Assembly (NCBI GenBank): GCA_020637985.1
Contig: JACKJK010000003.1
Coordinates: 310,001-374,000, forward strand
Direction of reading: 5' to 3'
Origin: Rhodobiaceae bacterium
Lineage (GTDB): Bacteria; Pseudomonadota; Alphaproteobacteria; Rhizobiales; Tepidamorphaceae
DNA: 64,000 bases
Below the pieces are notes generated by a model, which had not been told where the DNA came from, searched no databases, and saw only the letters and a program-made list of their open reading frames with translations. Of this stretch, positions 17,845-28,261 are shown one piece after another. Within the stretch, counting starts at the first letter, position 1. The number at the start of each line of letters is the position of its first letter. Position numbers and translations under genes: made by a program.

Positions 17845-18504
17845 ATGACTTCAACGACGACACCGTCCCGCCGCGGACTGATGCTGGTGCTGTCCTCGCC
17901 GTCGGGCGCCGGCAAGACGACGATCTCGCGCATCGTGCTGGAGAAGGAGCGCGACAGCGGCCTAGGCCTGTCGATTTCCGCCACCACCCGCGCCAAGCGC
18001 CCCAGCGAGGTCGAGGGAACGCATTATTTCTTCCAGGCCGAGCGCGAGTTCACGCGCCGCCGCGACGGTGGCGAGTTCCTCGAATGGGCACAGGTGCACG
18101 GCAACTACTACGCCACGCCGCGCGAGTTCGTCGAAGGCGAACTGTCGGCCGGCCGTGACGTCCTGTTCGACATCGATTGGCAGGGCGCCGCCCAGATCCG
18201 CAAGGCCGCCCCTGCCGACATGGTCAGCGTCTTCATCCTGCCGCCGTCGGCGCAGGCGTTGCGCGAGCGCCTCGTGCGCCGCGCCGAGGACGACGGCGCG
18301 ACCATCAGCCGAAGGCTGGTCAATGCCAGGACCGAAATCGCGCACTGGAACGAGTACGACTACGTGCTGGTCAACCATGACGTCGAGGACAGCGTCGCGG
18401 ACGTGCGGGCGATCCTGCGTGCCGAACGCTTGCGCCGTGCCCGTCAGATCGGTCTGGAAGCCGAGGTCGCGGGCCTGTCAACCGCGCTGAAGAACCTCGA
18501 CTGA
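17845..18504 (+). CDS. gmk: Guanylate kinase
   Basis: Gmk phosphorylates GMP to GDP with ATP, linking purine synthesis to GTP and (p)ppGpp pools. The 219-residue protein has the P-loop SSPSGAGKTT near residues 17-26, the GMP-binding stretch TTRAKRPSEVEGTHYFF, and the lid region RRAEDDGATISRRL. Length is normal. It is the last plus-strand gene of the fab-mltG block and converges on rsmA with only 9 bases between the stop codons, leaving no room for a dedicated terminator. Confidence 0.97.
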   Translation: MTSTTTPSRRGLMLVLSSPSGAGKTTISRIVLEKERDSGLGLSISATTRAKRPSEVEGTHYFFQAEREFTRRRDGGEFLEWAQVHGNYYATPREFVEGELSAGRDVLFDIDWQGAAQIRKAAPADMVSVFILPPSAQALRERLVRRAEDDGATISRRLVNARTEIAHWNEYDYVLVNHDVEDSVADVRAILRAERLRRARQIGLEAEVAGLSTALKNLD

Positions 18505-18513
18505 CGCAGGGCT

Positions 18514-19382
18514 TCAATCGGCGGCGCGGTCGCCATCGTAGGCGCGTGCGAGTGCCGCGAAACCCGCGATGGGCACCGTCTCGGCGCGCGCGGTTTCCGC
18601 GATGCCGACGCTTTCCAGTACTTCCGACGGGTTTGCGAACAGCGGCTTCAGGCTCTGCCGCAGCATCTTGCGCCGTTGCCCGAACGCCGCCCGCGTGACC
18701 GCCTCCAGCGCCTGCCGCCGGCACGGCTCGCTGATCGGCTTCGGCACCAGTTCCACGACCGAGGAAACCACCTTCGGTGGCGGCGTGAAGGCTTGCGCCG
18801 GCACGTCGAAGAGGATGCGCCCGCGGCAGCGCCAACCCGCCAGAACGGACAGCCGGCCATAGTGCGCTTCTCCCGGCCGCGCCACGATGCGTTCGGCCAC
18901 TTCGCGCTGGAACATCAGCACCAGCCGGTCGAACCAGGACGGCCACGGCTCGGCCGACAGCCAGCCCGTCAGCAGCGGCGTCGCCACGTTGTAGGGCAGG
19001 TTCGCGACGATACGCACGGGCGCATCACGACGCTCGGCGGCGACAGCGTCGCGATAGTCGACCGCCAGCGCGTCCCCGGCAACCACGCTGAGCCGACCGC
19101 CGCTTGCCGCGGCGATCTCGCCGAGCGCGGCAAGGCAGCGCTCGTCCTTCTCGATCGCGACGACGTGGCGCGCGCCCTCCAGCAGCAGCGCCCGCGTCAG
19201 GCCGCCCGGACCGGGGCCGACCTCGACGACGGTGATGCCGTCGAGCAGGCCTGCCGCGCGCGCGATCTTGCGCGTCAGGTTGAGGTCGAGCAGGAAATTC
19301 TGGCCGAGCGCCTTGGTTGGCTGCAGGCCGTGCGCGGCGATCACGTCGCGCAGCGGCGGCAGCGCCTCGATACCAGCGGCGT

Positions 19383-19386
<4 letters not shown>
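18514..19386 (-). CDS. rsmA: 16S rRNA dimethyladenosine transferase RsmA (KsgA)
   Basis: RsmA dimethylates two adjacent adenosines in the 3' hairpin of 16S rRNA late in 30S assembly. The 290-residue protein has the N-terminal KALGQNFLLDLNL, the SAM-binding motif VEVGPGPGGLT and the catalytic NLPYN tetrad. ATG 19386 overlaps the pdxA stop codon by four bases (ATGA). It is the last gene of the lptF-lptG-lptD-surA-pdxA-rsmA block, the same order as the E. coli lptD-surA-pdxA-rsmA cluster. Confidence 0.97.
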
Positions 19387-20429
<1,043 letters not shown>

Positions 20430-20454
20430 GCGGTGGCTGCCGGTCCTGGTCCTG

Positions 20455-21411
20455 TCAGCGGCGAACGATCAGGGCCGATTGCTTGAGGTCGATCAGCAGG
20501 CGGCGTGCAAGAACCTGCCCGCGTTCGTTCATCAGCTCGTTCTGCGCCTCTTTGCGCGCCGCGGTATCGTCCTCGACCTCGCGGCGCGAGCACACCGCGT
20601 ACATCTCCAGCGCGTTGGCGGTCTTGCGCGGCCGCGTGACCTGGTTCTCCCCGGTCTCCATCAACCGGTCCTGGTCTTCCTGGTCGAAGACTGTGAGAAC
20701 CTTGCGCCCGAAACGGTCCCAGACGATGCCCTCGAACTGCCGTGTCAGGTCGTGCGTGCCCTGGCAGCCCTGAAACTGCTGCCGGAAGGCCTCCGCCACC
20801 TTCGTGCGCTGCGCGATGGCCGCATTGGACGCATTCTTCGGCAGGATGACGATAACCTTCTGCAGGTCGAACTCGAAGGTCTTCACCTTCGCGGATGCGT
20901 CCGCTCCCATCGCTTGCAGCACGTCCTGCTCTCGCACGTTCACTTCCTGCCGGAAGCGCTGGCGCACGACATCGCCCCAAACGACGTCCGCCTCGATGCG
21001 CTTCATCAGCGTCTCCGGGTTGACGCCTGCGCTTCGGAACGCCTGGGTCAGCCTGTCCGGCGTCATCTTCAGGCGCTGGGCGATGCCGCCGTAGGCGCGG
21101 TCGACCGTGCCCTTGTCGGCCTGCAGGCCGAGCCGCCTGGCCTCCTGGAACTTGAGCAGTTCCTCGATCAGTTCATCGAGCGCGCTCGCGCGCAGCGCTC
21201 CGTTCAGCGGCTTGCGCGAGACGACGCTCATGAACTTGGCCCGCGCCTGCACGTCGTAGGACGTGATCGGTTCGTCGTTGACGAGCGCGACGACCTTTGT
21301 CTGCGCCTGGACGGGATGGCAGGTGACCAGGGTGGCTGAAACGGCAATCGCCAACCATGCGGCCAGCGCCATCACCGATGTTGTAAGGAACCTGGGTTGC
21401 GTCGAGGTCAT
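20455..21411 (-). CDS. SurA-like periplasmic chaperone
   Basis: SurA escorts unfolded outer-membrane proteins across the periplasm. This 318-residue protein has a hydrophobic signal peptide (about residues 10-36, ending PVQAQ), then a SurA N-terminal chaperone domain starting KVVALVNDEPITSYDV. It is shorter than the ~430-residue E. coli SurA, and the region after residue 160 lacks clear parvulin PPIase motifs, so it may have at most one degenerate isomerase domain. Location between lptD and pdxA matches the surA position in E. coli. The name rests on the N-terminal domain plus context. Confidence 0.8.
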   Translation of the reverse strand: MTSTQPRFLTTSVMALAAWLAIAVSATLVTCHPVQAQTKVVALVNDEPITSYDVQARAKFMSVVSRKPLNGALRASALDELIEELLKFQEARRLGLQADKGTVDRAYGGIAQRLKMTPDRLTQAFRSAGVNPETLMKRIEADVVWGDVVRQRFRQEVNVREQDVLQAMGADASAKVKTFEFDLQKVIVILPKNASNAAIAQRTKVAEAFRQQFQGCQGTHDLTRQFEGIVWDRFGRKVLTVFDQEDQDRLMETGENQVTRPRKTANALEMYAVCSRREVEDDTAARKEAQNELMNERGQVLARRLLIDLKQSALIVRR

Positions 21412-21512
21412 GAACAGCCTTTGCGCATGGATGAAATCGAGCGCGCCACCGGCGTGCGCTCACCGACTAGCCATCGAAACCGGCGCCATTGTGGCTTCTC
21501 CGGCCACGCGGA

Positions 21513-23915
21513 TCAATTGTTGGGCAGGCTGGTGCCTATCTGGGTGCCGCCGATATGGCGGAACGAGAACCGGAACATGATGCGCTCGTCGGCCTCCACG
21601 TCGTCGGAGGAATAGCTGACGTTCTCGTAGACGAGCGATCCGGCGTAGCAGAGATCCTCGTACTTCAGGCCGACGCTGTGCGACAGCATCCGTGTATCGG
21701 CGATGTCGTAGCGCGCTGAACCGAAGATCGACCAGTTCTCCCTGAACTTGTAGGAACCTGTGCCCGCGATCTCCTGACGGTCCTCGCTGTAGCCAAGCGA
21801 CGGCTGAGCATCGATCGCCGAATAGGTCAGCGTGCCCGAGAAGCGGGCCGTCGTCAGAGCCGCCTGCAGGTCGGCGCGCTTGAGTGCCAGGTCATTCTGG
21901 TCGAAGCGGCCCTTCGCGGCGAGGCGGAAGACCGGGTTGGGCGAGAAATAGATGGCACCCACGAAATCCGAGCGGTCGGACTCAAGTCCGGAATCGGTGG
22001 GGAAGGGGTTGCGCCCGCCGAGATGGAAGCTCTGGCCGAACACCGCGTCAATGGTGTGCCCGTTGTCCAGCCGCGTCTTCAGCTTGAAGCCGACGTTGGC
22101 CCGGCTGCCACCCTCGATGCGGTCGTAGCCGGAGAACTTGTCCCAGGCGAACAGGTTGGTGTCGTCGAAGACGAAACTTTGCGCATCCTCGTTGACGACC
22201 TTGCCGACGTTCTGCTCGTCGGGCCGCGCGATCACCTGCACGATCGGCTCGAACACGCTGTAGCCGGCCGAATGGGTCGCCAGCAGCGGGTAGCGCCACT
22301 CAAGCCCCGCCGCCGCCATGCCGCGCGCAACCGAACGCCCGCCCGTACCACCCGTCGTTGCGGTGAACGTGGCGATGTTGCCATCGGGGTCGGTGACGTT
22401 ACCGTAGAACAGGTCGCCGCGCGCCGACAGGAACGGCGTGAACAGATGCCCGCCGGCGAGATTGAGCGTGCGACGCCAATCGACTTCCGCCGACCCGCGC
22501 GAGAATGTGCCCGGCGTGCCGTTCAGGAAGCAGTTCGCCGGCGTGATGGATGCCGGCACGGTCTCGTCGCATGTCGTGTTGAGCGGCATGTAGTCGGGCT
22601 GGTCGCGCGTCATGCTGGTGACGTTGGCGTTGAAGCGCACCGTGCCGCCGGCGACGTTCTGGCCCAGCACGTAGTTATAGTCGATCACCGGGTGAACGAC
22701 CGGCAGTTCGTCCTGATAGTCGCGCTGGTTCAGCACCGTGTAGTGGATCGCCTGCGCGTTGAAGTAGTTGCGCGTCGAAAGCCCGCTCAGGAACAGCTGC
22801 GAACGCCCGCGCGCGTTCGTTTCCAGCCGGTAGTCGCCGATGAAGGTCCGGTCCGAGACGAGGATGCCGTCGAAGCCCCAGTTCCAGAACTTGTTGATCC
22901 TGAAGCGGCCCCAGGTCTCGGCGTAGCCGCGCCAGTCGCGGTTGCCGGGCTCGGTGCCGAATTCGCCGGGGTCGATCTGGTTGATGCCGGCGCCGCGCAC
23001 CTCCACCGTGCCGCTCTCGAAGCGCTGCCGGTAGTGCCCCTTCAGCATGAAGCCTTGGTTGGTGAAGCCAACCGGCGTGATGGTCAGGTCCTTGTCAGGC
23101 GCGATCGCCCAGTAGTAGGGCACCCCGACGCCCAGTCCGCGCTTGCTGGAATACTCGATCTCCGGCGCCAGGAAGCCCGACTTGCGCTTGTTTTCCGGCG
23201 CGGCGTGGAAGAAGTACGGAACATAGGCGACCGGCACTCCGAGGAACTCGAATCGTGCGTCCTCGTAGTAGACCATCTGCTCCTTGCGGTCGTAGATGAT
23301 CCGCGCCGCCTTGATCTGCCAGGTCAGCGGTTTGCGCGGGTCTTCCTTGCACGCCGGGCAGGCGGTGAACGTGCCGTCGGAGAAGATGATCGTGTTGTCG
23401 CGCTGCTCGGCGCTGGCCGCGCCGAAGCGCGATTCGTCGGGCGCGACGACCTGCAGCGAATCCACGAAGCCGTCGCGCAGGTTCTCGTTGAGGTCGAAGG
23501 AGTCGGCGATGATGATGTTGCCGCCGGGCTCCGTGATGCGCACGTTGCCGATCGCCTTCAGCCGCGCAAGTCGCTGCTCGTAGACGACGCGGTCCGCGAC
23601 GATCGTGTAGCCGGAATAGTAGATCTGGACATTGCCGACCGCCGACACGACCTCGTTGTCGTAGTCGTAGATGATCTCGTCGGCTTCCAGCAGCATGCGC
23701 TCGTTGGGATCGGGCCGCATCTCGCCGAAGGGCGTCGACACGACCCCGGCCGCCGCGCCGGTCGCGTCCTGGGTCGCCTGCGCCAGCGCACGCGATGCCA
23801 GCGGCGAAACGCCGGTCAGGACCAACAGCAAGGCGCCGAGCAGGCACGCCAAGGCGCCCGTGGCAAACCAGCGGCTGCCACGCGCGCACGCGTTCTGTGT
23901 CCTGCCTGCCTTCAT
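21513..23915 (-). CDS. lptD: LPS-assembly outer-membrane protein LptD
   Basis: LptD is the beta-barrel that inserts lipopolysaccharide into the outer leaflet. The 800-residue protein has a signal peptide (about residues 1-46, hydrophobic core LACLLGALLLVLTGV), an OstA-like N-terminal jellyroll (DEIIYDYDNEVVSAVGNVQI) and a long C-terminal barrel that ends in alternating hydrophobic strands (IMFRFSFRHIG). Cysteines occur in ACPAC, in a pair near residues 510-525 and in EDLCYAG; the pattern differs from E. coli. The frame is open to 24089, but ATG 23915 gives a proper signal peptide. It follows lptG after 174 bases. Confidence 0.93.
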   Translation of the reverse strand: MKAGRTQNACARGSRWFATGALACLLGALLLVLTGVSPLASRALAQATQDATGAAAGVVSTPFGEMRPDPNERMLLEADEIIYDYDNEVVSAVGNVQIYYSGYTIVADRVVYEQRLARLKAIGNVRITEPGGNIIIADSFDLNENLRDGFVDSLQVVAPDESRFGAASAEQRDNTIIFSDGTFTACPACKEDPRKPLTWQIKAARIIYDRKEQMVYYEDARFEFLGVPVAYVPYFFHAAPENKRKSGFLAPEIEYSSKRGLGVGVPYYWAIAPDKDLTITPVGFTNQGFMLKGHYRQRFESGTVEVRGAGINQIDPGEFGTEPGNRDWRGYAETWGRFRINKFWNWGFDGILVSDRTFIGDYRLETNARGRSQLFLSGLSTRNYFNAQAIHYTVLNQRDYQDELPVVHPVIDYNYVLGQNVAGGTVRFNANVTSMTRDQPDYMPLNTTCDETVPASITPANCFLNGTPGTFSRGSAEVDWRRTLNLAGGHLFTPFLSARGDLFYGNVTDPDGNIATFTATTGGTGGRSVARGMAAAGLEWRYPLLATHSAGYSVFEPIVQVIARPDEQNVGKVVNEDAQSFVFDDTNLFAWDKFSGYDRIEGGSRANVGFKLKTRLDNGHTIDAVFGQSFHLGGRNPFPTDSGLESDRSDFVGAIYFSPNPVFRLAAKGRFDQNDLALKRADLQAALTTARFSGTLTYSAIDAQPSLGYSEDRQEIAGTGSYKFRENWSIFGSARYDIADTRMLSHSVGLKYEDLCYAGSLVYENVSYSSDDVEADERIMFRFSFRHIGGTQIGTSLPNN

Positions 23916-24089
23916 GAAACCCGTTTCAGCGTCCCGCGGTCCAGTCCTCTTGCGTCCGGTTTCCCGGCAAGCGCCGAACCGCTCCGCTCCCGTTCCGCGT
24001 CGCTCCGCCCGGTCTCCCGGACGACAACCCGCGTTTTCCGGCTCGCAGCGCCGGAAAGGGTGGAAATCGCGGTTTCGGTCTGCCCCCAA

Positions 24090-25181
24090 CTAGCCGTCCT
24101 CCTGGAAGAGCAGGACGGTCGTCCCAAGAAAAAACGCTACAAGCGCCGGCGTCCATGCAGCCGCCACTGCGCTGATCGCGCCGACGCTGCCAAGGTCCCC
24201 CGTCACCTTGCCTCCCACATAAAGCAGAAACCCGGCACCGATGCCACCGAGAATCATCCTCCCAACGTTGCCAAAACGAAACAGTCTCAACGAAACACTA
24301 GCGGCGATCACCGCCATGGCGACGTAGAGCAGCGGGCGCGCCAGAAGGACCTGATATTGCAGCCGGAAAGCATCCGCATTGAGACCGGCCTGCTCGGACG
24401 CCGTGATCTGCCGCGACAGCGCCCAGAACGACACGAACGCGGGATTTGCGAGCGATTCGCCGGCCTGCTCCGGTGTCAGGCTGGTCGCAAGCTCGGCAGA
24501 TTCGGAAAAAACCGGTTTTTGCTGCGGTACGAACGTCCAGGCCTTGGTCAGATACCAGGTCCCCGTACCCAGTTCCGCCGCCTGCGCCTCGATTCGCCGC
24601 TCGAACGCGCCGCTGGCATCGTAGACGAACACGCTGACACCGCTCAGCCGGCGCCCGAGGTTTCGGCTCGAACGCGCAAACAGCACGCTGGAACCTCCGT
24701 CCGCCCGCCCGCTGCCCTGGCGCAGCCAGCGATTTTCCTGTTCGCCGGTCCCGCCCTGGAAGATCTGTTCCATCAGCTCGCCATGCCGGCCCAGCAGCGA
24801 CGAGGCCATGGGATTGAGCGCGACGGTGGAAAGAACGCCGAAGACAGCCGCCAGCAGGAGCACGGGCTGGGTGAACTGCCACACCGACATGCCGGTCGAG
24901 CGCGCCACGGTCAGTTCGTGGCTGCGCCCCAGCGTCAGGAACGTCATCATCGCCGCGATCAGCAGGGCAAACGGCATCACCTGTTCCGCAAGCCACGGCA
25001 GGCGCAGGCTGGACAGAACGAAGACGATTTCCAGCGGCTTGTCGTCATTCGTCGCGCGGCGCAGGTTCTCGATGCATTCGATCGAGAAGATGATGCCGCA
25101 GACGACGACCAGAACCAGCGCGATGTTGGCGATGAAACGCCGCGCGATGTAGAGCCAGAGGTTGCGCGCAATCCCGAACAT
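24090..25181 (-). CDS. lptG: LPS export permease LptG
   Basis: LptG is a half-permease of the LptB2FG ABC exporter that extracts LPS from the inner membrane. The 363-residue YjgP/YjgQ-family protein has two pairs of membrane segments at each end and a periplasmic beta-jellyroll between them, with the usual start MFGIARNLWLYIARRFIANI. It begins 6 bases after lptF. The LptB ATPase gene is not in this window. Assignment as G rather than F rests on gene order and similarity of the N-terminus. Confidence 0.92.
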   Translation of the reverse strand: MFGIARNLWLYIARRFIANIALVLVVVCGIIFSIECIENLRRATNDDKPLEIVFVLSSLRLPWLAEQVMPFALLIAAMMTFLTLGRSHELTVARSTGMSVWQFTQPVLLLAAVFGVLSTVALNPMASSLLGRHGELMEQIFQGGTGEQENRWLRQGSGRADGGSSVLFARSSRNLGRRLSGVSVFVYDASGAFERRIEAQAAELGTGTWYLTKAWTFVPQQKPVFSESAELATSLTPEQAGESLANPAFVSFWALSRQITASEQAGLNADAFRLQYQVLLARPLLYVAMAVIAASVSLRLFRFGNVGRMILGGIGAGFLLYVGGKVTGDLGSVGAISAVAAAWTPALVAFFLGTTVLLFQEDG

Positions 25182-25187
25182 CGCTCG

Positions 25188-26411
25188 CTAGTACCCCGCA
25201 AGCCCGGTCATGCGCAGCAGGCCCATCATGCGCGGCTTCACGAACCGGCGGGCGCTGGCGTAGCCGGTTTTCTCGGCAATCTGCGTAAACGGAATCCGCT
25301 GCCATGCGCGCGCAACCATAATTTCGAGCCGCCGCGTATGCCCGAACGAGATCGCCAGCGCCAGCGCCAGGGCGCTCAAGGGCACGGCATACATCAGGAA
25401 AACCGGCCAGATGCTGCTTCGCGCCATGTTCAGCACCGCGAAACCGGCGATCCGCACGCCGATGATCCACACCACCGCGACGACGATCAGTTTGCCGCGT
25501 TTCTCGCGAGATGTGCGCGCGAATCCGATCGTCGCCAGTGCGATCGCGGCAAATGCCAGCGGATATAGCATCGCCGAGAAACGCCCGTGCAGCTCGGCGC
25601 GGAAGCGGCCGACGTTTTCCTTGTAGTAGGGCTCCGAGGTGTCAGGAAACAGCAGGTCGCGCGTCGAGCGCTCGCGCGAGTGATAGACCGGCAAGCCGCG
25701 CGCCTCGGTGAAGCGGGACAGGTCGTAGACGTAGCGGTCGAAGGCGACCATCGTGATCGATTCCGGCGTCTCGCCGGCGCGTTGCAGGTTGCCGTTCTCC
25801 ATGACCAGGAACGCGGTGTCGTTCTCGCGCACGATCTTGCCGCGTTCGGCAAGATAGGTGGACACCTTCTGCGGGTCCGACATGTCGTGCAGCATGAGCC
25901 CGCGCAGGGTGCCGTCGGCCTCGCGCGCCTGGATATGCAGGGTCAGGTTGTCGATGCGAGTGAAACGGCCTTCCTGCGCCATGGAGGCAATCACGTCTGC
26001 GTTGACCTCGGTCATGATGACCCGGAACTGGCGCGCCGTGATCGGCTGGATGAAGAGACTGATGGCCGCCGTCATCGCCATGACGATCGCCGCGGAGTAC
26101 ATCACGGGAGAAACGACCTGCATGCGCGGCGCCCCGGCCGCCGTCACGACCACCAGTTCGGAATCGTTGTTGAGCCGGTTGAGAACCTGGATCACGGCGA
26201 TGACGAGTGCGACCGGCCCAATGACGACGATGAGCGAGGGAACCGCCATCGTCGTCACTCTCAGGAACAGCAGCAGGGTCTGCCCCTGTGCCATCACCAG
26301 ACGCACCTGGCTGAGCGCCTGGCTGAGCCACAGCAGCACGACCAGCGACCCCAGCGTCAGCGCGAAGGCGAACATGATCTGGCGGAAAATGTAGCGTCCG
26401 ATCAGAGACAT
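25188..26411 (-). CDS. lptF: LPS export permease LptF
   Basis: LptF is the other half-permease of the LPS exporter. The 407-residue protein starts MSLIGRYIFRQIMFAF and shows the YjgP/YjgQ pattern of N-terminal membrane segments, a periplasmic domain and C-terminal membrane segments (LYPLAFAAIALATIGFA). The frame extends to 26519, but ATG 26411 matches relatives. It is the first gene of a six-gene minus-strand block running to rsmA and lies divergent from pepA. Confidence 0.92.
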   Translation of the reverse strand: MSLIGRYIFRQIMFAFALTLGSLVVLLWLSQALSQVRLVMAQGQTLLLFLRVTTMAVPSLIVVIGPVALVIAVIQVLNRLNNDSELVVVTAAGAPRMQVVSPVMYSAAIVMAMTAAISLFIQPITARQFRVIMTEVNADVIASMAQEGRFTRIDNLTLHIQAREADGTLRGLMLHDMSDPQKVSTYLAERGKIVRENDTAFLVMENGNLQRAGETPESITMVAFDRYVYDLSRFTEARGLPVYHSRERSTRDLLFPDTSEPYYKENVGRFRAELHGRFSAMLYPLAFAAIALATIGFARTSREKRGKLIVVAVVWIIGVRIAGFAVLNMARSSIWPVFLMYAVPLSALALALAISFGHTRRLEIMVARAWQRIPFTQIAEKTGYASARRFVKPRMMGLLRMTGLAGY

Positions 26412-26718
26412 GGGTACGCAACACACCTGTTTCGAATCCGTCTGCCCCAGCATACGCGCAACTGGCCTTGCTGTCGCCTGCATGCAGGGCAGGACGTCCC
26501 CGAATGCGTGCCTGCGCAATCGGGCATAATTCCGGCGGCGAACTGCCGGGCGCCATCGAGGTTGTGTTGCCGACGCGATCGGATAAATTCCGGGTCCCTC
26601 GTCCCGTGGTCATTCGTGCCGCGGCACAATCGAACCAGCATCCAGCCGCATGAACCGAAACGTAAGGCGGATGGATGCACGCGTCAGGCAACACAACAGA
26701 AGGCTCGGCAGGCAAGAC
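26412..26718. other. Divergent intergenic region lptF / pepA
   Basis: This 307-base region should carry the promoters for the lpt block (minus) and pepA (plus). For pepA a weak candidate is TTGTGT followed after 16 bases by TAAATT near 26564-26591; nothing convincing was seen for lptF. Short ORFs here are not supported. Confidence 0.35.
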
Positions 26719-28242
26719 ATGGCTCAGATGCCCAGGATCATTTTCAAGCCGTTCTCGAAGATCACGTCCGGTACTGTGGTGGTGCCGGTGGGCCGCAAGC
26801 TGAAGATGGGCGAATTCGCCGGCGGGCTCGCGGCGATCGCGGGCCTGGAGAAGGCCGCTGCCGCCGCCGGTTTCACCGGGGCATCGGGTACGCTTTCGCT
26901 CTACACCCCCGCGGCGACCGACCTCGACGCGGTGATCGGCGTCGCCGATGGCTCGAAGTCGGACCAGATCGGCGATGCGCACGACGCGGCCATGGCGCTG
27001 GGTGGCCGCATCCAGGCAACGCTGGCGAAGACCAGGGGCGCCGTCACAATCGTCGCCGATGGGCCCGATGGCGTCTACGATCCGCAGACCGTCGCGGCCA
27101 TCGCCGGCGGCATGCTGCTGCGCGCCTACAAGTTCGACAGGTACCAGTCGCCCAAGGATGACGAAAACGGCGACCAGAACGCAAAGGCCAGGGCCAAGGA
27201 CAAGCCGCTCGCCGTCACCATCCAGTGCGCCGACGCGGCTGGCGCGAAGAAGGCGTTCAAGGACGTTGCAGCCATCGCCGACGGCGTGATGCTGGCGCGC
27301 GATCTCGTCAACGAGCCGGCCAACATGCTCGGCCCCGTCGAGTTCGCCGCGCGCGCCGCAGCGCTGGAGAAGCTCGGCGTCGAGATCGAGGTGCTGACGA
27401 AGAAGGAAATGGAGAAGCTCGGCATGCGCGCGCTGCTGGGCGTCGGGCAGGGCAGCGGGCGCGAAAGCCGCCTTGTCGTCATGCGCTGGCGCGGCACGAA
27501 GGCGAAAGCCGCCAAACCGGTGGCCTTCGTCGGCAAAGGCGTCGTCTTCGATACCGGCGGCATTTCGATCAAGCCCGCCGCCGGCATGGAGGACATGAAG
27601 GGCGACATGGCGGGGGCTGCCTGCGTCACCGGGCTCATGCATGCGCTTGCCGCGCGCAAGGCCAAGGTCGACGCCATCGGCGTCATCGGCCTGGTGGAAA
27701 ACATGCCCGACGGTCTTGCCCAGCGCCCCGGCGACATCGTCAAGGCGATGTCGGGCGCGACCATCGAGATCATCAACACCGACGCCGAGGGACGCCTGGT
27801 GCTGGCCGACGCGCTGCACTACACGATCGACCGGTTCAAGCCGCAGTTCGTCGTCAATCTGGCGACGCTGACCGGCGCCATCCTTGTCGCGCTCGGTAAT
27901 CTGCGCGCCGGCCTGTTCTGCAACGACGATGCGCTGGCTGGACAGATCTTCGATGCTGGCGAGGCGACCGGCGAGCGCGTCTGGCGCATGCCGCTCGGCA
28001 AGTCCTACGACAAGCTGATCGATTCCAAGTTCGCCGACATGAAGAACACCGGCGGTCGCTATGCCGGCTCGATCACGGCGGCGCAGTTCCTGCAGCGCTT
28101 CGTCGGCGACACGCCGTGGGCGCATCTCGACATCGCCGGCACCGGCATGTCGTCGCCGGCAACCGACATCTCCGACACCTGGGCGTCCGGCTTCGGCGTG
28201 CGCCTGCTCGACCGCATGGTGGCCGACGCCTACGAGAAATGA
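26719..28242 (+). CDS. pepA: Leucyl aminopeptidase PepA
   Basis: PepA is a two-metal M17 aminopeptidase that also binds DNA in E. coli. The 507-residue protein has the N-terminal macro-like domain and the C-terminal catalytic domain with metal-binding motifs KGVVFDTGGISIKP, DMAGAA and the signature NTDAEGRLVLADAL. ATG 26719 (MAQMPRII) is preferred over upstream in-frame starts because AGGCAAG precedes it; ATG 26728 is an alternative. In many bacteria pepA is directly followed by holC; here holC lies 2 kb downstream, beyond two opposite-strand genes. Confidence 0.95.
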   Translation: MAQMPRIIFKPFSKITSGTVVVPVGRKLKMGEFAGGLAAIAGLEKAAAAAGFTGASGTLSLYTPAATDLDAVIGVADGSKSDQIGDAHDAAMALGGRIQATLAKTRGAVTIVADGPDGVYDPQTVAAIAGGMLLRAYKFDRYQSPKDDENGDQNAKARAKDKPLAVTIQCADAAGAKKAFKDVAAIADGVMLARDLVNEPANMLGPVEFAARAAALEKLGVEIEVLTKKEMEKLGMRALLGVGQGSGRESRLVVMRWRGTKAKAAKPVAFVGKGVVFDTGGISIKPAAGMEDMKGDMAGAACVTGLMHALAARKAKVDAIGVIGLVENMPDGLAQRPGDIVKAMSGATIEIINTDAEGRLVLADALHYTIDRFKPQFVVNLATLTGAILVALGNLRAGLFCNDDALAGQIFDAGEATGERVWRMPLGKSYDKLIDSKFADMKNTGGRYAGSITAAQFLQRFVGDTPWAHLDIAGTGMSSPATDISDTWASGFGVRLLDRMVADAYEK

Positions 28243-28261
28243 TCGGGCTTAGCGGCGGCGC

